In this document: positions 52,353-63,534 of the stretch, piece after piece | Layout: each line of letters opens with the position of its first letter | Numbering within the stretch: position 1 is the first letter of the stretch | Assembly (NCBI GenBank): GCA_944388175.1 | Contig: CALXHR010000002.1 | Location: 186,001 to 250,000, forward strand | Direction of reading: 5' to 3' | Length of the DNA stretch: 64,000 nucleotides | DNA from: an uncultured Gemmiger sp. | GTDB lineage: Bacteria > Bacillota > Clostridia > Oscillospirales > Ruminococcaceae | Notes under the pieces: generated by a model | The model's database searches: none | What the model saw: the letters and a program-made list of their open reading frames with translations, nothing else | Told to the model about the DNA's origin: nothing | Program-made: the position numbers and the translations under genes

Positions 52353-53459
52353 TTACTGCGCGGCCTTGGCGGCGCGGATCTCTTTGATGAGTTCCGGCAC
52401 GACCTTGTACAGGTCGCCGACGATGCCGTAGGAGGCAACGTCGAAGATGGGCGCGCTCTCGTTCTTGTTGACGGCGATGATGGTCTCGGAGTCCTGCATG
52501 CCGGCGACATGCTGGATGGCGCCCGAGATGCCCAGCGCGACGTAGATGCGCGGGTGGACGGTCTTGCCGGTCTGGCCGACCTGGTGGTCGCTGGACAGCC
52601 AGCCCTCGTCGGTGACGGCGCGGGAAGCGCCCACGACGCCGCCCAGCACGCCGGCCAGTTCCTCGGCCAGGGCGATGCCCTTCTCGACGTCGGAGCTGAT
52701 GCCGCGGCCGACGGAAACAACGACGTCGGCGCCGATGAGGTCGACGAGCTTCTTGGCGCTCTTCTTGATATCGAGAATCTCGACATGGATATCGTCGGCG
52801 GTCAGTTCGGGGGTGACCTTCTCGACGACAACCTTGGCTGCGCCGGCCTCGTCAAACGGCTGGGTCTGCATAACGCCGGGGCGGACGGTGGACATCTGCG
52901 GGCGGAAGCGCGGGCAGATGATGGTGGCCATCAGGTGGCCGCCGAAGGCGGGACGGGTCATCTTGAGGTTGGTGTTCTCCTCAAACTTGGTGTTGTCCAC
53001 GTCGATGTTGGAGGTCGAGCGCAGGAAGTCTTTGTACTTCTCGACGTCGACGTCCAGGTGGGTGCAGTCGGCGGTCAGGCCGGTGTGCAGGCGGGCCGCG
53101 CAGCGCGGGCCGAGGTCGCGGCCCAGGTTGGTGGCGCCGATGAGCATGATCTCGGGCTTTTTGTCCATGATGAGGTCGCACAGCGCCTTGGCGTAGCCGT
53201 CGGTGGTGTAGTCCTTCAGCAGCGGGCTGTCGATGTAGTAGACGCGGTCAGCGCCGTAGCCGCCCAGGGCCTTGATGTAATCCTCGTTCAGGGCGCTGCC
53301 CATGACGACGCCGCACAACTCGACGCCGAGGTCGTTGGCCAGCTTGCGGCCCTCGCTCAGCAGCTGGTAGCTGATGGTCTGGATCTGGCCTTCGCGCTGC
53401 TCGCAGAAGACCCACACGCCCTTGAAGGCGGCGGTGTCCATCGCATTGAATTCTGCCAT
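52353..53459 (-). CDS. etfA: Electron transfer flavoprotein alpha subunit
   Basis: A 368-residue subunit of EtfAB, which works with butyryl-CoA dehydrogenase and bifurcates electrons from NADH to crotonyl-CoA and ferredoxin in Clostridia. The C-terminal FAD domain has [40 protein letters not shown] and [31 protein letters not shown] precedes the start. Last gene of the operon, 18 bp after etfB. Confidence 0.94.
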   Translation of the reverse strand: MAEFNAMDTAAFKGVWVFCEQREGQIQTISYQLLSEGRKLANDLGVELCGVVMGSALNEDYIKALGGYGADRVYYIDSPLLKDYTTDGYAKALCDLIMDKKPEIMLIGATNLGRDLGPRCAARLHTGLTADCTHLDVDVEKYKDFLRSTSNIDVDNTKFEENTNLKMTRPAFGGHLMATIICPRFRPQMSTVRPGVMQTQPFDEAGAAKVVVEKVTPELTADDIHVEILDIKKSAKKLVDLIGADVVVSVGRGISSDVEKGIALAEELAGVLGGVVGASRAVTDEGWLSSDHQVGQTGKTVHPRIYVALGISGAIQHVAGMQDSETIIAVNKNESAPIFDVASYGIVGDLYKVVPELIKEIRAAKAAQ

Positions 53460-53477
53460 TTGTAATCCTCTCCTCTC

Positions 53478-54263
53478 TCAGATCAGGTGCTTGTCGTTCA
53501 GGATGCCGACGAGCTGGGCCGCATCCTCGACCATCATGCCGGCGCCCTTGACCGGGGGAGCAAAAGACTTGTAGACGTTCGTCGGCGAGCCCTTGAGACC
53601 GATGGTGTCGGTCTCGATCAGCGGGTCGTCCTTGAGGGCGTTGTAGTCGAACACGTCGATGGGCTTGTCGTAGCACTCGAAGATGCCGGGCACGCTCATG
53701 TAGCGGGGCTCGTTGAGCTCCTTGATGCAGGTCAGCAGGCAGGGGGTGTGGACCTTGATCTCCATGTAGCCGTCCTCCAGCTGGCGCTTGACGATGAGGT
53801 CGTTGCCGTTTTTCTGGATATCGGTGACATAGGTGACCTGGGGCAGGTGCAGTTTTTCAGCGATCTGAGGGCCGACCTGGGCGGTGTCGCCGTCGATGGC
53901 CTGGCGGCCGCAGAAAACAATATCCTCCGGCCCGACGCCGACCTTGTTGACGGCGGCGGCCAGAATCTGGGAGGTGGCGAAGGTGTCGGAGCCGCCGAAT
54001 TCACGGCCGGAGACCAGCACGCCGCGGTCCGCGCCGCGGGCGATCAGCTCGCGCAGCATGCCCTCGGCCGGGGGCGGGCCCATGGTGATGACGACGACTT
54101 CGCAGCCGGTGGCGTCCTTGAGCTGCAGGGCGGCCTCGACGGCGTTGAGGTCGTCGGGGTTGGTAATGGTGGCCATGGCGGCGCGGTCCATCGTGCCGTC
54201 CGGCTTGACGGCCACTTTGCCCTGGGTATCAGGGACCTGTTTGACACAAACGATAGCTTTCAT
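53478..54263 (-). CDS. etfB: Electron transfer flavoprotein beta subunit
   Basis: A 261-residue subunit. MKAIVCVKQVPDT at the N-terminus, then NPDDLNAVEAALQLKD, GRQAIDGDTAQVGPQIAEKL and the C-terminal segment with LKGSPTNVYKSFAPP are family-typical. It binds the bifurcating FAD or a nucleotide with EtfA. It lies 16 bp downstream of bcd. Confidence 0.94.
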   Translation of the reverse strand: MKAIVCVKQVPDTQGKVAVKPDGTMDRAAMATITNPDDLNAVEAALQLKDATGCEVVVITMGPPPAEGMLRELIARGADRGVLVSGREFGGSDTFATSQILAAAVNKVGVGPEDIVFCGRQAIDGDTAQVGPQIAEKLHLPQVTYVTDIQKNGNDLIVKRQLEDGYMEIKVHTPCLLTCIKELNEPRYMSVPGIFECYDKPIDVFDYNALKDDPLIETDTIGLKGSPTNVYKSFAPPVKGAGMMVEDAAQLVGILNDKHLI

Positions 54264-54279
54264 TGTACGTCTTGCCTCC

Positions 54280-55449
<1,170 letters not shown>

Positions 55450-55480
55450 TTGTTTATCCTCCCTATACTCAAACAAACGC

Positions 55481-55506
55481 CCTGGCGCGGTATTGCCCGC
55501 GCCAGG
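55481..55506 (-). other. Intercistronic hairpin between hbd and bcd
   Basis: CCTGGCGCGG (55481-55490) and CCGCGCCAGG (55497-55506), 6-nt loop. No T-tract on the minus strand, so it is likely an mRNA processing or stability element rather than a terminator. Confidence 0.5.
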
Positions 55507-55526
55507 CGCGAAAGTTTTTTACAGAA

Positions 55527-56399
55527 TTACAGCGCGTCCACCGGGGTCTTGGTGCGGTCGGCGTTGTAGACGTAGAAGCCCTTGCCGGTCTTGCAGCCCA
55601 GGTTGCCGCCGCGGACCATCTTGCGGATCAGCGGGCAGGCGCGGTATTTGCTGTCGCCGGTCTCTTTGTAGAGCACGTCCATGATGGCCAGGCAGATATC
55701 CAGGCCGACGAAGTCGCCCAGCTCCAGGGGGCCCATGGGATGGTTGGCGCCCAGTTTCATGGCGGTGTCGATGCCGGCGATGTCAGAGACGCCCTCCATC
55801 TTGATGAAAGCGGCCTCGTTGATCATGGGGATCAGGATGCGGTTGACGACAAAGCCGGCGGCCTCGTTGACCTGCACGGGGGTCTTGCCGATCTCGACGC
55901 TGATCTTCTTGATGGTCTCGACGGTCTCGGCCGGGGTGTTGACGCCGGCGATGACCTCGATGAGTTTCATGCGGTCGGCGGGGTTGAAGAAGTGCATGCC
56001 GACCAGCGGACGGGACAGGCCCTTGCCGATCTCGGTGATGGACAGGCTGGAGGTGTTGGAAGCAAAGACACACTCCGGCTTGCAGATCTTGTCCAGCGCG
56101 GCAAAGGTGTCCTGCTTGACTTTCATGTCCTCGAACGCAGCCTCGACGATGAGGTCGCAGTCGGCGCAGATATCCTCTTTAAGGCCGGCGGTGATGGCGG
56201 CCATGCGGCGGTCGACTTCCGCCTGGTCCAGCTTGCCTTTGGCAACCAGCTTGGCGTAGCCCTTGGCGATCTTGTCCTTGCCGCCGTCAGCCCATTCCTG
56301 CTTGATATCGCACAGGGCGACGGTGTAGCCCTCAACCTGCGCAAAAGCCTTCGCAATGCCCTGGCCCATGGTGCCAGCGCCGATAACGCCTACTTTCAT
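55527..56399 (-). CDS. hbd: 3-hydroxybutyryl-CoA dehydrogenase
   Basis: A 290-residue cytoplasmic enzyme that reduces acetoacetyl-CoA to 3-hydroxybutyryl-CoA. NAD loop GAGTMGQGIA, VEAAFEDMKVK, catalytic His in GMHFFNPADRMKLIEVI, and NEAAGFVVNRILIPMINEA. Full family length (about 282-290). The gap to crt (128 bp) holds a GC palindrome and one REP-like hairpin. Confidence 0.95.
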   Translation of the reverse strand: MKVGVIGAGTMGQGIAKAFAQVEGYTVALCDIKQEWADGGKDKIAKGYAKLVAKGKLDQAEVDRRMAAITAGLKEDICADCDLIVEAAFEDMKVKQDTFAALDKICKPECVFASNTSSLSITEIGKGLSRPLVGMHFFNPADRMKLIEVIAGVNTPAETVETIKKISVEIGKTPVQVNEAAGFVVNRILIPMINEAAFIKMEGVSDIAGIDTAMKLGANHPMGPLELGDFVGLDICLAIMDVLYKETGDSKYRACPLIRKMVRGGNLGCKTGKGFYVYNADRTKTPVDAL

Positions 56400-56454
56400 A
56401 GTAGTACCCTCCTGAAATTACAAAAATAAAATGAACGGTGAAAATGTGTGGTGC

Positions 56455-56470
56455 CGCGCCCGCGGGCGCG
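56455..56470. repeat. 16-bp GC palindrome
   Basis: CGCGCCCGCGGGCGCG, perfect, in the crt-hbd gap next to the REP-like unit. Confidence 0.5.
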
Positions 56471-56474
56471 TTAC

Positions 56475-56499
56475 GGCGGGCGTAAACGCCCGCCCTGCA
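56475..56499 (-). repeat. Solitary REP-like hairpin inside the butyrate operon
   Basis: GGCGGGCGT-AA-ACGCCCGCC then CTGCA. Same stem as array units 1 and 7; the turn and one foot base differ. Confidence 0.65.
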
Positions 56500-56527
56500 C
56501 GCTGCCAAAAACCGGGCGTACCGCCGA

Positions 56528-57313
56528 TCAGTTGTTGGTGAACACGGCCTTGGGCTTGGGTTTCTCTTTGGAGAGGAAGCAGGCCATGCCCTCGCGCTGG
56601 TCGTGGGTCTCGAAGCAGTCGCCGAAGAGTTTTTCCTCAACCGCAACCGCCTGCTCGATGGGCAGCGCGATGCCGTCGTTCATCGCCTTTTTGCAGTTGC
56701 GCACGGCGATGGGGGCGTTCTTGGCGATCTTGCCGGCGAGCTTGAGGGCGTTGTCCATCAGCTCGGCCTGCGGGTAGACCGCGTTGACCAGGCCGATGCG
56801 CAGCGCTTCGTCGGCCTTGATGTTGAGGGCCGAGTAGACCAGCTGCTTGGCCATGCCCATGCCGACGAGACGCGCCAGGCGCTGGGTGCCGCCAAAGCCC
56901 GGCGTGATGCCGAGACCCACTTCCGGCTGGCCGAAGACGGCGTTGTCGGAGCACAGGCGGATATCGCAGCTCATGGCCAGCTCGTTGCCGCCGCCCAGCG
57001 CAAAGCCGTTGACGGCCGCAATGACGGGCAGGGGGAAGCTTTCGATCATGAGGAAGATATCGTTGCCCAGCTTGCCGAAGGCTTCGCCCTCGGCCTTGGT
57101 CATGGTGGACATCGAGCCAATGTCAGCGCCGGCGACAAAGCTCTTGTCGCCCGCGCCGGTCAGCACGACGCAGCGCACGGTGTTCTGGTCGATGCCCGCA
57201 AAGGCGGCCTTGAGGTCGGCCAGCACTTCGGGGTTGAGCGCGTTGAGCGCCTGCGGGCGGTCGATGGTGACGATGGCCACCGCGCCCTGAACTTCGGTTT
57301 TTACAAAGGACAT
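56528..57313 (-). CDS. crt: Enoyl-CoA hydratase (crotonase)
   Basis: A 261-residue enzyme that dehydrates 3-hydroxybutyryl-CoA to crotonyl-CoA. Oxyanion and catalytic regions VAGADIGSM, AAVNGFALGGGNELAMSCD and FGQPEVGLGITPGFGGTQRL are intact, with catalytic glutamates in GGGNELAM and FGQPEVGL. It lies 18 bp after thl. Confidence 0.95.
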   Translation of the reverse strand: MSFVKTEVQGAVAIVTIDRPQALNALNPEVLADLKAAFAGIDQNTVRCVVLTGAGDKSFVAGADIGSMSTMTKAEGEAFGKLGNDIFLMIESFPLPVIAAVNGFALGGGNELAMSCDIRLCSDNAVFGQPEVGLGITPGFGGTQRLARLVGMGMAKQLVYSALNIKADEALRIGLVNAVYPQAELMDNALKLAGKIAKNAPIAVRNCKKAMNDGIALPIEQAVAVEEKLFGDCFETHDQREGMACFLSKEKPKPKAVFTNN

Positions 57314-57331
57314 GGTACGTTCCCCCTGCTT

Positions 57332-58516
57332 TTACATTTCCACGATGGTGGCGCAGCCCATGCCGCCGCCGATGCACAGTGTGGCCAGGCCCTTGTGGGC
57401 GCCGCGGTGTTTCATGGCGTAGAGCAGCGTGACCAGGATGCGCGCGCCGGAAGCGCCGACCGGGTGGCCCAGCGCGATGGCGCCGCCGTTGACGTTGACC
57501 TTGCTCATATCGAACTCGAGGTCATGCGCGACGGCCAGGCTCTGCGCGGCGAAGGCTTCGTTGGCTTCGATGAGGTCCATATCGGCGACGGTCAGGCCGG
57601 TCTTGGCCATGACCTTCTTGGTGGCGGCCACGGGGCCGACGCCCATGATGGAGGGATCGACGCCGCCCAGCGCACCGGCAACCCAGGTCGCCATGGGGGT
57701 GATGCCCAGCTCTTTGGCCTTGTCCTCGCTCATGATGACGAGCGCAGCCGCGCCGTCGTTGATGGCGGAAGCGTTGCCGGCGGTGACTTTGCCGTCCTTC
57801 TTGAAGGCGGGTTTCAGCTTGGCCAGCACTTCCGGCGGGCTGAGACGGGGGCCTTCGTCGGTGTCAAAGACGATGTCGCCTTTCTTGTTCTTGATGACGA
57901 CGGGCACGATCTCGTCCTTGAACGCACCGCTCTTGATGGCGGCGTCGGCCTTGGTCTGGCTCTGGAACGCGAAGTTGTCGAGGTCCTCGCGGGTCAGGTT
58001 CCACTGGTCGGCGACGTTCTCGGCCGTGATGCCCATGTGGTAGTTGTTGAAAGCGTCCCACAGCGCGTCGTTGACCATGGTGTCGACGAGTTCGCTCTTG
58101 CCCATGGGGGTGCCCATGCGGTAGCCGTAACGGCCTTTCATCATGGCGAAGGGGGCCATGTCCATGTTCTCGGTGCCGCCGGCAACCACGATGTCGGCGT
58201 CGCCGGCTTCGATCATCTGGGCAGCCATGTTGACGCAGTTCAGGCCGGAACCGCAGACGACGTTGACGGTGACGGCAGGGCAGGTGACGGGCAGGCCGGC
58301 CTTGATGCTGGCCTGGCGGGCAACGTTCTGGCCCAGGCCCGCCTGGATGACGCAGCCCATGTAGACGTGGTCAACCTGCTCCGGCTTGACGCCGGCGCGG
58401 TCCAGCGCTTCTTTGATGACGATGGCGCCCAGGTCCGCCGCAGGGACGTTGGACAGCGTGCCGCCGAACTTGCCGATGGCAGTGCGGCAAGCGCTTGCGA
58501 TGACGATCTTTTTCAT
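57332..58516 (-). CDS. thlA: Acetyl-CoA C-acetyltransferase (thiolase)
   Basis: A 394-residue biosynthetic thiolase joining two acetyl-CoA. Active-site Cys in [11 protein letters not shown] (about residue 88), His in [19 protein letters not shown] and the second Cys in [16 protein letters not shown] precedes the start. First gene of the six-gene operon thl-crt-hbd-bcd-etfB-etfA. Confidence 0.96.
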   Translation of the reverse strand: MKKIVIASACRTAIGKFGGTLSNVPAADLGAIVIKEALDRAGVKPEQVDHVYMGCVIQAGLGQNVARQASIKAGLPVTCPAVTVNVVCGSGLNCVNMAAQMIEAGDADIVVAGGTENMDMAPFAMMKGRYGYRMGTPMGKSELVDTMVNDALWDAFNNYHMGITAENVADQWNLTREDLDNFAFQSQTKADAAIKSGAFKDEIVPVVIKNKKGDIVFDTDEGPRLSPPEVLAKLKPAFKKDGKVTAGNASAINDGAAALVIMSEDKAKELGITPMATWVAGALGGVDPSIMGVGPVAATKKVMAKTGLTVADMDLIEANEAFAAQSLAVAHDLEFDMSKVNVNGGAIALGHPVGASGARILVTLLYAMKHRGAHKGLATLCIGGGMGCATIVEM

Positions 58517-58566
58517 AAGTAGCCTCCTGAACTGTTTACTTTGGATGAATCGACTTTAGGAAACCT

Positions 58567-58595
58567 TGTATATCAAACCGCCGCAGCGGAGTGAA
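58567..58595 (-). promoter_or_regulatory. Candidate promoter of the butyrate operon
   Basis: Minus strand TTCACT (58595-58590), 17 bp, TATACA (58572-58567), in the 87-bp gap after coaD. Confidence 0.5.
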
Positions 58596-58603
58596 CCATA
58601 AAT

Positions 58604-59092
58604 TTACAGCAGCCCGGCGTCGCGCTTGGCAAGCAGCGCTTTCTCGACGTAGGGCGGCACAAAGCGCGAGACGTCCTGCCCGTAGTGGGCGGCTTCCCGC
58701 ACGATGGTGGAGGAAAGATAGCTCCACTTGATAGCCGTAGACAGAAAGATCGTCTCGATCTCCGGCATCATGGCGTAGTTGGTGTGGGCCAGCTGGATTT
58801 CGTTCTCGAAATCGGTGACGGCGCGCAGGCCGCGCACCATGACGGTGGCGTTTTTCTGCTTGGCAAAGCGCACGGTCAGGCCGTCGAACGACGCGACCTC
58901 GACGTTGGGCATTTCCTTGCAGCATTCCCGCAGCAGGGCGACGCGCTCCTCCACCGTGAACAGCGGCGTCTTGGCGCTGTTGACAAGCACCGCGACGATG
59001 AGTTTGTCGAACATGCGGCTGGCGCGCCGGATGATGTCGAGGTGGCCGTTGGTGACGGGGTCAAAGCTGCCGGGATACATGGCGGTGGGCAT
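58604..59092 (-). CDS. coaD: Phosphopantetheine adenylyltransferase
   Basis: A 162-residue enzyme for the penultimate step of coenzyme A synthesis. Nucleotidyl motif [14 protein letters not shown] (residues 8-21), [15 protein letters not shown], and the C-terminal [14 protein letters not shown]. The start at 59092 has GGAAAGG; an earlier ATG at 59116 has none. Its place beside the CoA-dependent butyrate genes may be chance. Confidence 0.95.
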   Translation of the reverse strand: MPTAMYPGSFDPVTNGHLDIIRRASRMFDKLIVAVLVNSAKTPLFTVEERVALLRECCKEMPNVEVASFDGLTVRFAKQKNATVMVRGLRAVTDFENEIQLAHTNYAMMPEIETIFLSTAIKWSYLSSTIVREAAHYGQDVSRFVPPYVEKALLAKRDAGLL

Positions 59093-59670
59093 AGGTACGC
59101 CTTTCCGATCTTGCACAATCTGTTAAAAATTAAACAATTTGGGGCGGAAATTCAGGCACCGGCGCCGTGATGGATGCGTTGGGTCAAAAAAGCAGGACCA
59201 ATGCGGACCGATACGCGGCGGCAGGTGCCGCAGCAACCCCCGGGCCCCCGCCGGGGATTCTACTATAGTTGTACCATTTCGTTAAGGTTTTGTCAATTGT
59301 CGAACTGTTTAATTTGCCACAAAAAAGGGGGGCTGTTTTGGCACTATCCACAACAAAGGGCGTTTCCTTTCATAAAGTAGGGCACTCAAGCCCAAACTGT
59401 GCAGCCTTTTGCCCGGCCCGGCGCACCGCACAGGGCGCGCTCAGCCGCAAACTGCGCGTTGCTGCATCGTTTTTGCGTCGCAAACGCCCTGTGCCCTGCC
59501 CCGCCGCACGCTTTGGGGCGGCGGACGGGGTTTGGCGTTTTCTTGCCGCGCGGGCGGGCGTTTTCCTCTTGACCCGTGCGCCGGCACGTGTTATTATTTT
59601 AACATACAGAGGTGCGCCTTCCCGCCCCTTTGTACCTGCTGAGACGTTAGAAAGATCGAGGTGCTGTACC
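59093..59670. other. 578-bp divergent intergenic region (coaD / ptb)
   Basis: It contains a minus-strand TTGACA (59296-59291) with TACAAC at 17 bp or TATAGT further on as a coaD promoter, and a plus-strand ptb promoter at 59569-59597. Between them is GC-rich sequence (about 59400-59560) with no ORF that has a ribosome site. No known riboswitch is recognised. Confidence 0.45.
59569..59597 (+). promoter_or_regulatory. ptb-buk promoter
   Basis: TTGACC (59569-59574), 17 bp, TATTAT (59592-59597); start expected near 59604, giving a leader of about 65 nt. Confidence 0.65.
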
Positions 59671-60582
59671 ATGAATTTTGAGGATCTGATCGCAAAAGTA
59701 AAGACCTGCGGCAAGCAGAAGCTGGCCGTGGCCGCCGCCGAGGACGACGCCGTGCTGGAAGCGGTCGACGCCGCCCATAAACAGGGCATCGCCGACGCCA
59801 TCCTGGTGGGCGACGAAGCCGCCATCCGCAAGATCGCGGGCGAGTTGAACATCGACCTCAGCGATTATGAGATCATCCACGAGCCGGACAAGACCCAGGC
59901 GTCGCTGACGGCCGTCAAGCTGGCGCACGACGGCGTGGCCGATATGTACATGAAAGGCCTTTTGGACACCAAGACCTTTTTGAAGAGCGTGCTGGACAAG
60001 GAGGTCGGCCTGCGCACCGGCAAGACGCTGTCCCACGTGGCGGTGTTTGAGGTCAAAGGCATTGAGCAGCTGCTGTTTTTGACCGACGTCGCCTTTATGA
60101 CCTACCCCACGCTGGAGGATAAGGTCCATATCATTGAGAACACCGTCGCCGTGGCGCACGCCTGCGGCGTGCCCTGCCCCAAGGTGGCCCCGCTGGCCGC
60201 CGTTGAGGTGGTCAACCCCAAGATGCCCTGCACGGTGGATGCCGACGAGCTGCGCAAGATGAACGAGGAAGGCAAGATCACCGGCTGCGTGGTGGACGGC
60301 CCGCTCTCGATGGATATCGCCATCGACCCGGAAGCCGCGCACCACAAAGGCGCGCAGGACCGCCCGGCCGCCGGCCATGCCGATATCCTGCTGTTCCCCG
60401 ACATCCAGGCCGGCAACCTCGTCTACAAGACGCTGGTGCACACGGCCGCGTGCAAGAACGGCTGCATCCTGACCGGCACCAAGGTGCCCGCCATCCTGAC
60501 GAGCCGCTCGGATTCCTTCCAGACCAAGGTCTATTCCATCGCGCTGGCCGCCGTCGTGGCCGCCGGCCTTAAAGAAGAATAA
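59671..60582 (+). CDS. ptb: Phosphate butyryltransferase
   Basis: A 303-residue enzyme converting butyryl-CoA and phosphate to butyryl phosphate. Family features: [73 protein letters not shown], and [25 protein letters not shown] precedes the ATG. The kinase follows 32 bp later. Phosphate acetyltransferase is excluded by these motifs and by the partner. Confidence 0.94.
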   Translation: MNFEDLIAKVKTCGKQKLAVAAAEDDAVLEAVDAAHKQGIADAILVGDEAAIRKIAGELNIDLSDYEIIHEPDKTQASLTAVKLAHDGVADMYMKGLLDTKTFLKSVLDKEVGLRTGKTLSHVAVFEVKGIEQLLFLTDVAFMTYPTLEDKVHIIENTVAVAHACGVPCPKVAPLAAVEVVNPKMPCTVDADELRKMNEEGKITGCVVDGPLSMDIAIDPEAAHHKGAQDRPAAGHADILLFPDIQAGNLVYKTLVHTAACKNGCILTGTKVPAILTSRSDSFQTKVYSIALAAVVAAGLKEE

Positions 60583-60614
60583 ACTGCACAGCAGAAATAA
60601 GGAGACGATCCATT

Positions 60615-61682
60615 ATGTCGATCAAAACGCTGGTCATCAACCCCGGCTCCACCTCCACCAAAGTCGGCGTGTTTGAGGACGAGACCCTTCTGTTTGAGGA
60701 GACGCTGCGCCACCCCACCGAGGAGATCGCCAAATACGCAAGCATCATCGACCAGAAAGATTTCCGCAAGGGCATCATCCTGGACTTTTTGAAAGAGCAG
60801 AACTGCGACCCCAAGAGCCTGAACGTCATCGTGGGCCGCGGCGGCCTGCTCAAACCCATCCCCGGCGGCACCTACGCCGTGTCCGACGCGCTGCTGGCCG
60901 ACCTGAAATCCGGCGTGCAGGGGCAGCATGCCTCCAACCTGGGCGGCATTCTGGCGCGGGAGATTGGCGATGCGCTGGGCGTGCCCAGCTACATCGTGGA
61001 CCCTGTCGTCGTCGATGAACTCACCGACAAAGCGCGGCTTTCCGGCATGCCGGAACTGCCGCGGCGCTCGATTTTCCACGCGCTGAACCAGAAAGCCGTG
61101 GCCCGCCGCTTTGCCAAGGAGAACGGCAAACGGTACGAGGACCTCAACCTCATCGTCATCCACATGGGCGGCGGCGTCTCGGTGGGCGCGCACGCCCACG
61201 GGCAGGTCGTCGACGTCAACAATATTCTGGACGGCGAGGGTTGTTTCAGCCCCGAGCGCAGCGGCACCGTGCCGGTGGGCGACCTGGTCAAGATGTGTTT
61301 CAGCGGCCAGTACACCCAGAAAGAAGTCTACAAGAAAATCTGCGGCGGCGGCGGGTTCAACGCCTACCTGCACACCAACGACGCCCGCGTGGTTGAGAAA
61401 CTGGTCAAGGAGGGCAACGCTGAGGCCAAGCTGGTGCAGGACGCGTTCTACTACCAGATCGCCAAGGACGCCGGCGCTATGGCCGCCGTGCTGTGCGGCA
61501 AGGTGGACCAGATCATCCTGACTGGCGGCATCGCCTACAACCCCTACACGCGCGAAATTCTGGAACAGTACCTGGGCTGGATCGCCCCCATCACGGTCTA
61601 CCCCGGCGAGGACGAACTGCTGGCGCTGTGCCAGGGCGCGCTGCGCGTCGTCAACGGCGAGGAAGCGGCCAAAGAATATTGA
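60615..61682 (+). CDS. buk: Butyrate kinase
   Basis: A 355-residue ASKHA kinase that makes ATP and butyrate from butyryl phosphate. [47 protein letters not shown], and [16 protein letters not shown] are typical. Full length. Ends the terminal pathway and is followed by a strong terminator. Shows that this organism can use the kinase route rather than only butyryl-CoA:acetate CoA-transferase. Confidence 0.95.
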   Translation: MSIKTLVINPGSTSTKVGVFEDETLLFEETLRHPTEEIAKYASIIDQKDFRKGIILDFLKEQNCDPKSLNVIVGRGGLLKPIPGGTYAVSDALLADLKSGVQGQHASNLGGILAREIGDALGVPSYIVDPVVVDELTDKARLSGMPELPRRSIFHALNQKAVARRFAKENGKRYEDLNLIVIHMGGGVSVGAHAHGQVVDVNNILDGEGCFSPERSGTVPVGDLVKMCFSGQYTQKEVYKKICGGGGFNAYLHTNDARVVEKLVKEGNAEAKLVQDAFYYQIAKDAGAMAAVLCGKVDQIILTGGIAYNPYTREILEQYLGWIAPITVYPGEDELLALCQGALRVVNGEEAAKEY

Positions 61683-61719
61683 TTGTTCCCCGGTGGGGCG
61701 CCCCGCTCCCCCGCCGCAC

Positions 61720-61756
61720 AAAAGCCCGGCAAGGCCAATGGCCTTGCCGGGCTTTT
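61720..61756. terminator. Bidirectional terminator between buk and the 3D-domain gene
   Basis: AAAAGCCCGGCAAGGCC (61720-61736) and GGCCTTGCCGGGCTTTT (61740-61756), loop AAT. A- and T-ends serve both convergent genes. Confidence 0.88.
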
Positions 61757-61785
61757 GCTGTCTGGTTTGGGGCGTTTTGGGGCGT

Positions 61786-62910
61786 TTAGTCCGAGAGCAA
61801 ACGCTCCAAAATCGCGTCGTTTTCCGCTTTATACTGCGCGGCCGTCTCGTCGTCCAGCACATACACCGTCACCGGGATGACGGCGTTGTCGACCGACTCG
61901 CTGTAAGTCTCGTAATACAGGTCGATGAAGGCGTGGCCTTCCATCATGGCGGTGCCGGTATCGGCCGCATAGGCGTAGCCGTAGACAAACCGCCCGTCGT
62001 CGCTGGTGATGTACAGCAGCGACCCGTAGGGGATCACATTGGGGTTGATGGCCACCGTGCCGTAGGTCAGCCGCCGGCCGCTGGCGCCCTTGGCCGTGGC
62101 CGAAGCCGAGTACCCGGTGGCGCGCTGGCCGCTGTAGACGGCGGCCACACCCTCGACGGGGGCGCCGTCCTCGATCTCGGGGCCGACGAACTCCGAGACG
62201 GGGGCCTGCTCGCCATAGACCTTGACGATGGTGGGCACCATGGCGACCTGGGTGACGCGGTCGACTTCCTGTGTTTCGGCCCATTCGCCGTCGATGTACA
62301 CTTCGCGGTAGGTTACGGTATCCAGACCGTCGCTGCCTTGCTGCAGCAGCATCTCTTTGGTTTGCTTGCGGTAGAACAGGCTGGTGGGGATTTCCTGCCG
62401 CTCGGCCGGGACAACCTCGTCCTGGGTGTATTCGCGGTATTCCACCCGCTGCAGCACCAGCGGCGTACCCTCGGGCACGACCTCGTCGGCGGCGGGGGTC
62501 AGGTGGTCGTTCTCCCCGTACGCGATGCCCAGCTGCGCCAGCAGTTCGGCCGCCGTGGCCCCGGTGGTAATGACCGGCTGCGTCTGGCCGTCGGCCGTCA
62601 CCTGCACGGTGTAGGCGCGGCGCACCTGCAGTTCCTCGCCGTCAGGGGTCTGGGTCCAGACGACTTCGTCATGCTCGCCCAGCGGCGGCGTGCCGGTTTG
62701 CTCCAGCAGTGCGTCGGGGTCGTCCGCCGCCGTCAGAACGCGCTGGCGGCCGCCGTTGGTATCGCTGACGATGACGTAATGCAGCGCCTGGCTGGTAAAC
62801 AGGATGCTGAGCGCCAGCGCCCCCGCGCCGCCGGCCAGCGCGCCCCACTTGGGCAGCGCCAACGCCAAGCGGCGGCGGATATGTTCTTGCGTTTTTACGG
62901 ATACAGCCAT
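61786..62910 (-). CDS. YabE-like cell-wall protein with DUF348, G5 and 3D domains
   Basis: A 374-residue protein with one N-terminal membrane helix (about 25-42), ubiquitin-like DUF348 repeats (about 45-150), a G5 domain (about 155-232) and a C-terminal 3D domain (about 263-345). In the 3D domain, INPNVIPYGSLLYI and YAADTG supply the Asp residues typical of lytic transglycosylase-like double-psi folds. Likely remodels peptidoglycan outside the membrane, as with Bacillus YabE/YocH. Confidence 0.88.
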   Translation of the reverse strand: MAVSVKTQEHIRRRLALALPKWGALAGGAGALALSILFTSQALHYVIVSDTNGGRQRVLTAADDPDALLEQTGTPPLGEHDEVVWTQTPDGEELQVRRAYTVQVTADGQTQPVITTGATAAELLAQLGIAYGENDHLTPAADEVVPEGTPLVLQRVEYREYTQDEVVPAERQEIPTSLFYRKQTKEMLLQQGSDGLDTVTYREVYIDGEWAETQEVDRVTQVAMVPTIVKVYGEQAPVSEFVGPEIEDGAPVEGVAAVYSGQRATGYSASATAKGASGRRLTYGTVAINPNVIPYGSLLYITSDDGRFVYGYAYAADTGTAMMEGHAFIDLYYETYSESVDNAVIPVTVYVLDDETAAQYKAENDAILERLLSD

Positions 62911-63040
62911 GGAAAGCTCCTTACAGAGAAAGGCGCCGGCCCTGCGACCGGCCCTGCCGGGGAAGTAAAGATACAGCGGGGCTTATTATACCGCAGTTTG
63001 GCGCGGTTGTCCACCCATGAATCCCCAGAAAACGCGCTTT

Positions 63041-63415
63041 CTACTGCGCCGCACCGCCCCCATCATGCAGGACATAGGCGACCACCGCATCGGCAGCATC
63101 CACCATCCAGCGGTTTCTGTGGGAAATCGCAAAACGGCGCGGCACGGATTCCAAAGGCGGATACACGGTGCTGTCGTAGCCGGAAATATCCTTCGCAGTC
63201 TCAAGATAGGCCAGAACCAGGATCAACTCGACCTGCGGATACCGTCTTTTCTGCGCCCGCAAAACGGACGCCGCCAGATTATCAAAAGCCCCATAGCCGC
63301 CAAGGTAAAAGGTGGTCGCCCCTTGCTCGATAAGCCCTTGCGTTGTTGTGTAGAGCCATTCCTCCACTTGTTTGGTCTGCACAACCTGTGCATGCCCACA
63401 AAAGGTCACATTCAT
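63041..63415 (-). CDS. SLOG/YspA-like Rossmann protein, C-terminus short
   Basis: A 124-residue protein. MNVTFCGHAQ at the N-terminus, FYLGGYGAFDNLAASVL and VVAYVLHDGGGAAQ resemble small SLOG-type (DUF1273/YspA-like) proteins thought to bind nucleotide-derived ligands. The family normally continues past the G-rich motif with a last strand and helix (about 15-25 residues); here a TAG follows GGAAQ at once, so the chain may be cut short. Divergent from the XRE gene, sharing a 119-bp control region. Confidence 0.65.
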   Translation of the reverse strand: MNVTFCGHAQVVQTKQVEEWLYTTTQGLIEQGATTFYLGGYGAFDNLAASVLRAQKRRYPQVELILVLAYLETAKDISGYDSTVYPPLESVPRRFAISHRNRWMVDAADAVVAYVLHDGGGAAQ

Positions 63416-63457
63416 ACAAACACCCCCGCCCCCATTCTACTGCAAATCCGCCGATTG

Positions 63458-63523
63458 GTACAGGTACAGGGACTAATTTTCACACGCCTGCCCCTATAAT
63501 ACGTTTAGTACAGGGACAGGGAC
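63458..63523. promoter_or_regulatory. XRE promoter with flanking direct repeats
   Basis: GTACAGGTACAGGGAC (63458-63473) and GTACAGGGACAGGGAC (63508-63523), one mismatch, lie on each side of TATAAT (63495-63500). A likely regulator-binding pair for autoregulation. Confidence 0.55.
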
Positions 63524-63534
63524 GGTGAGCAGGA

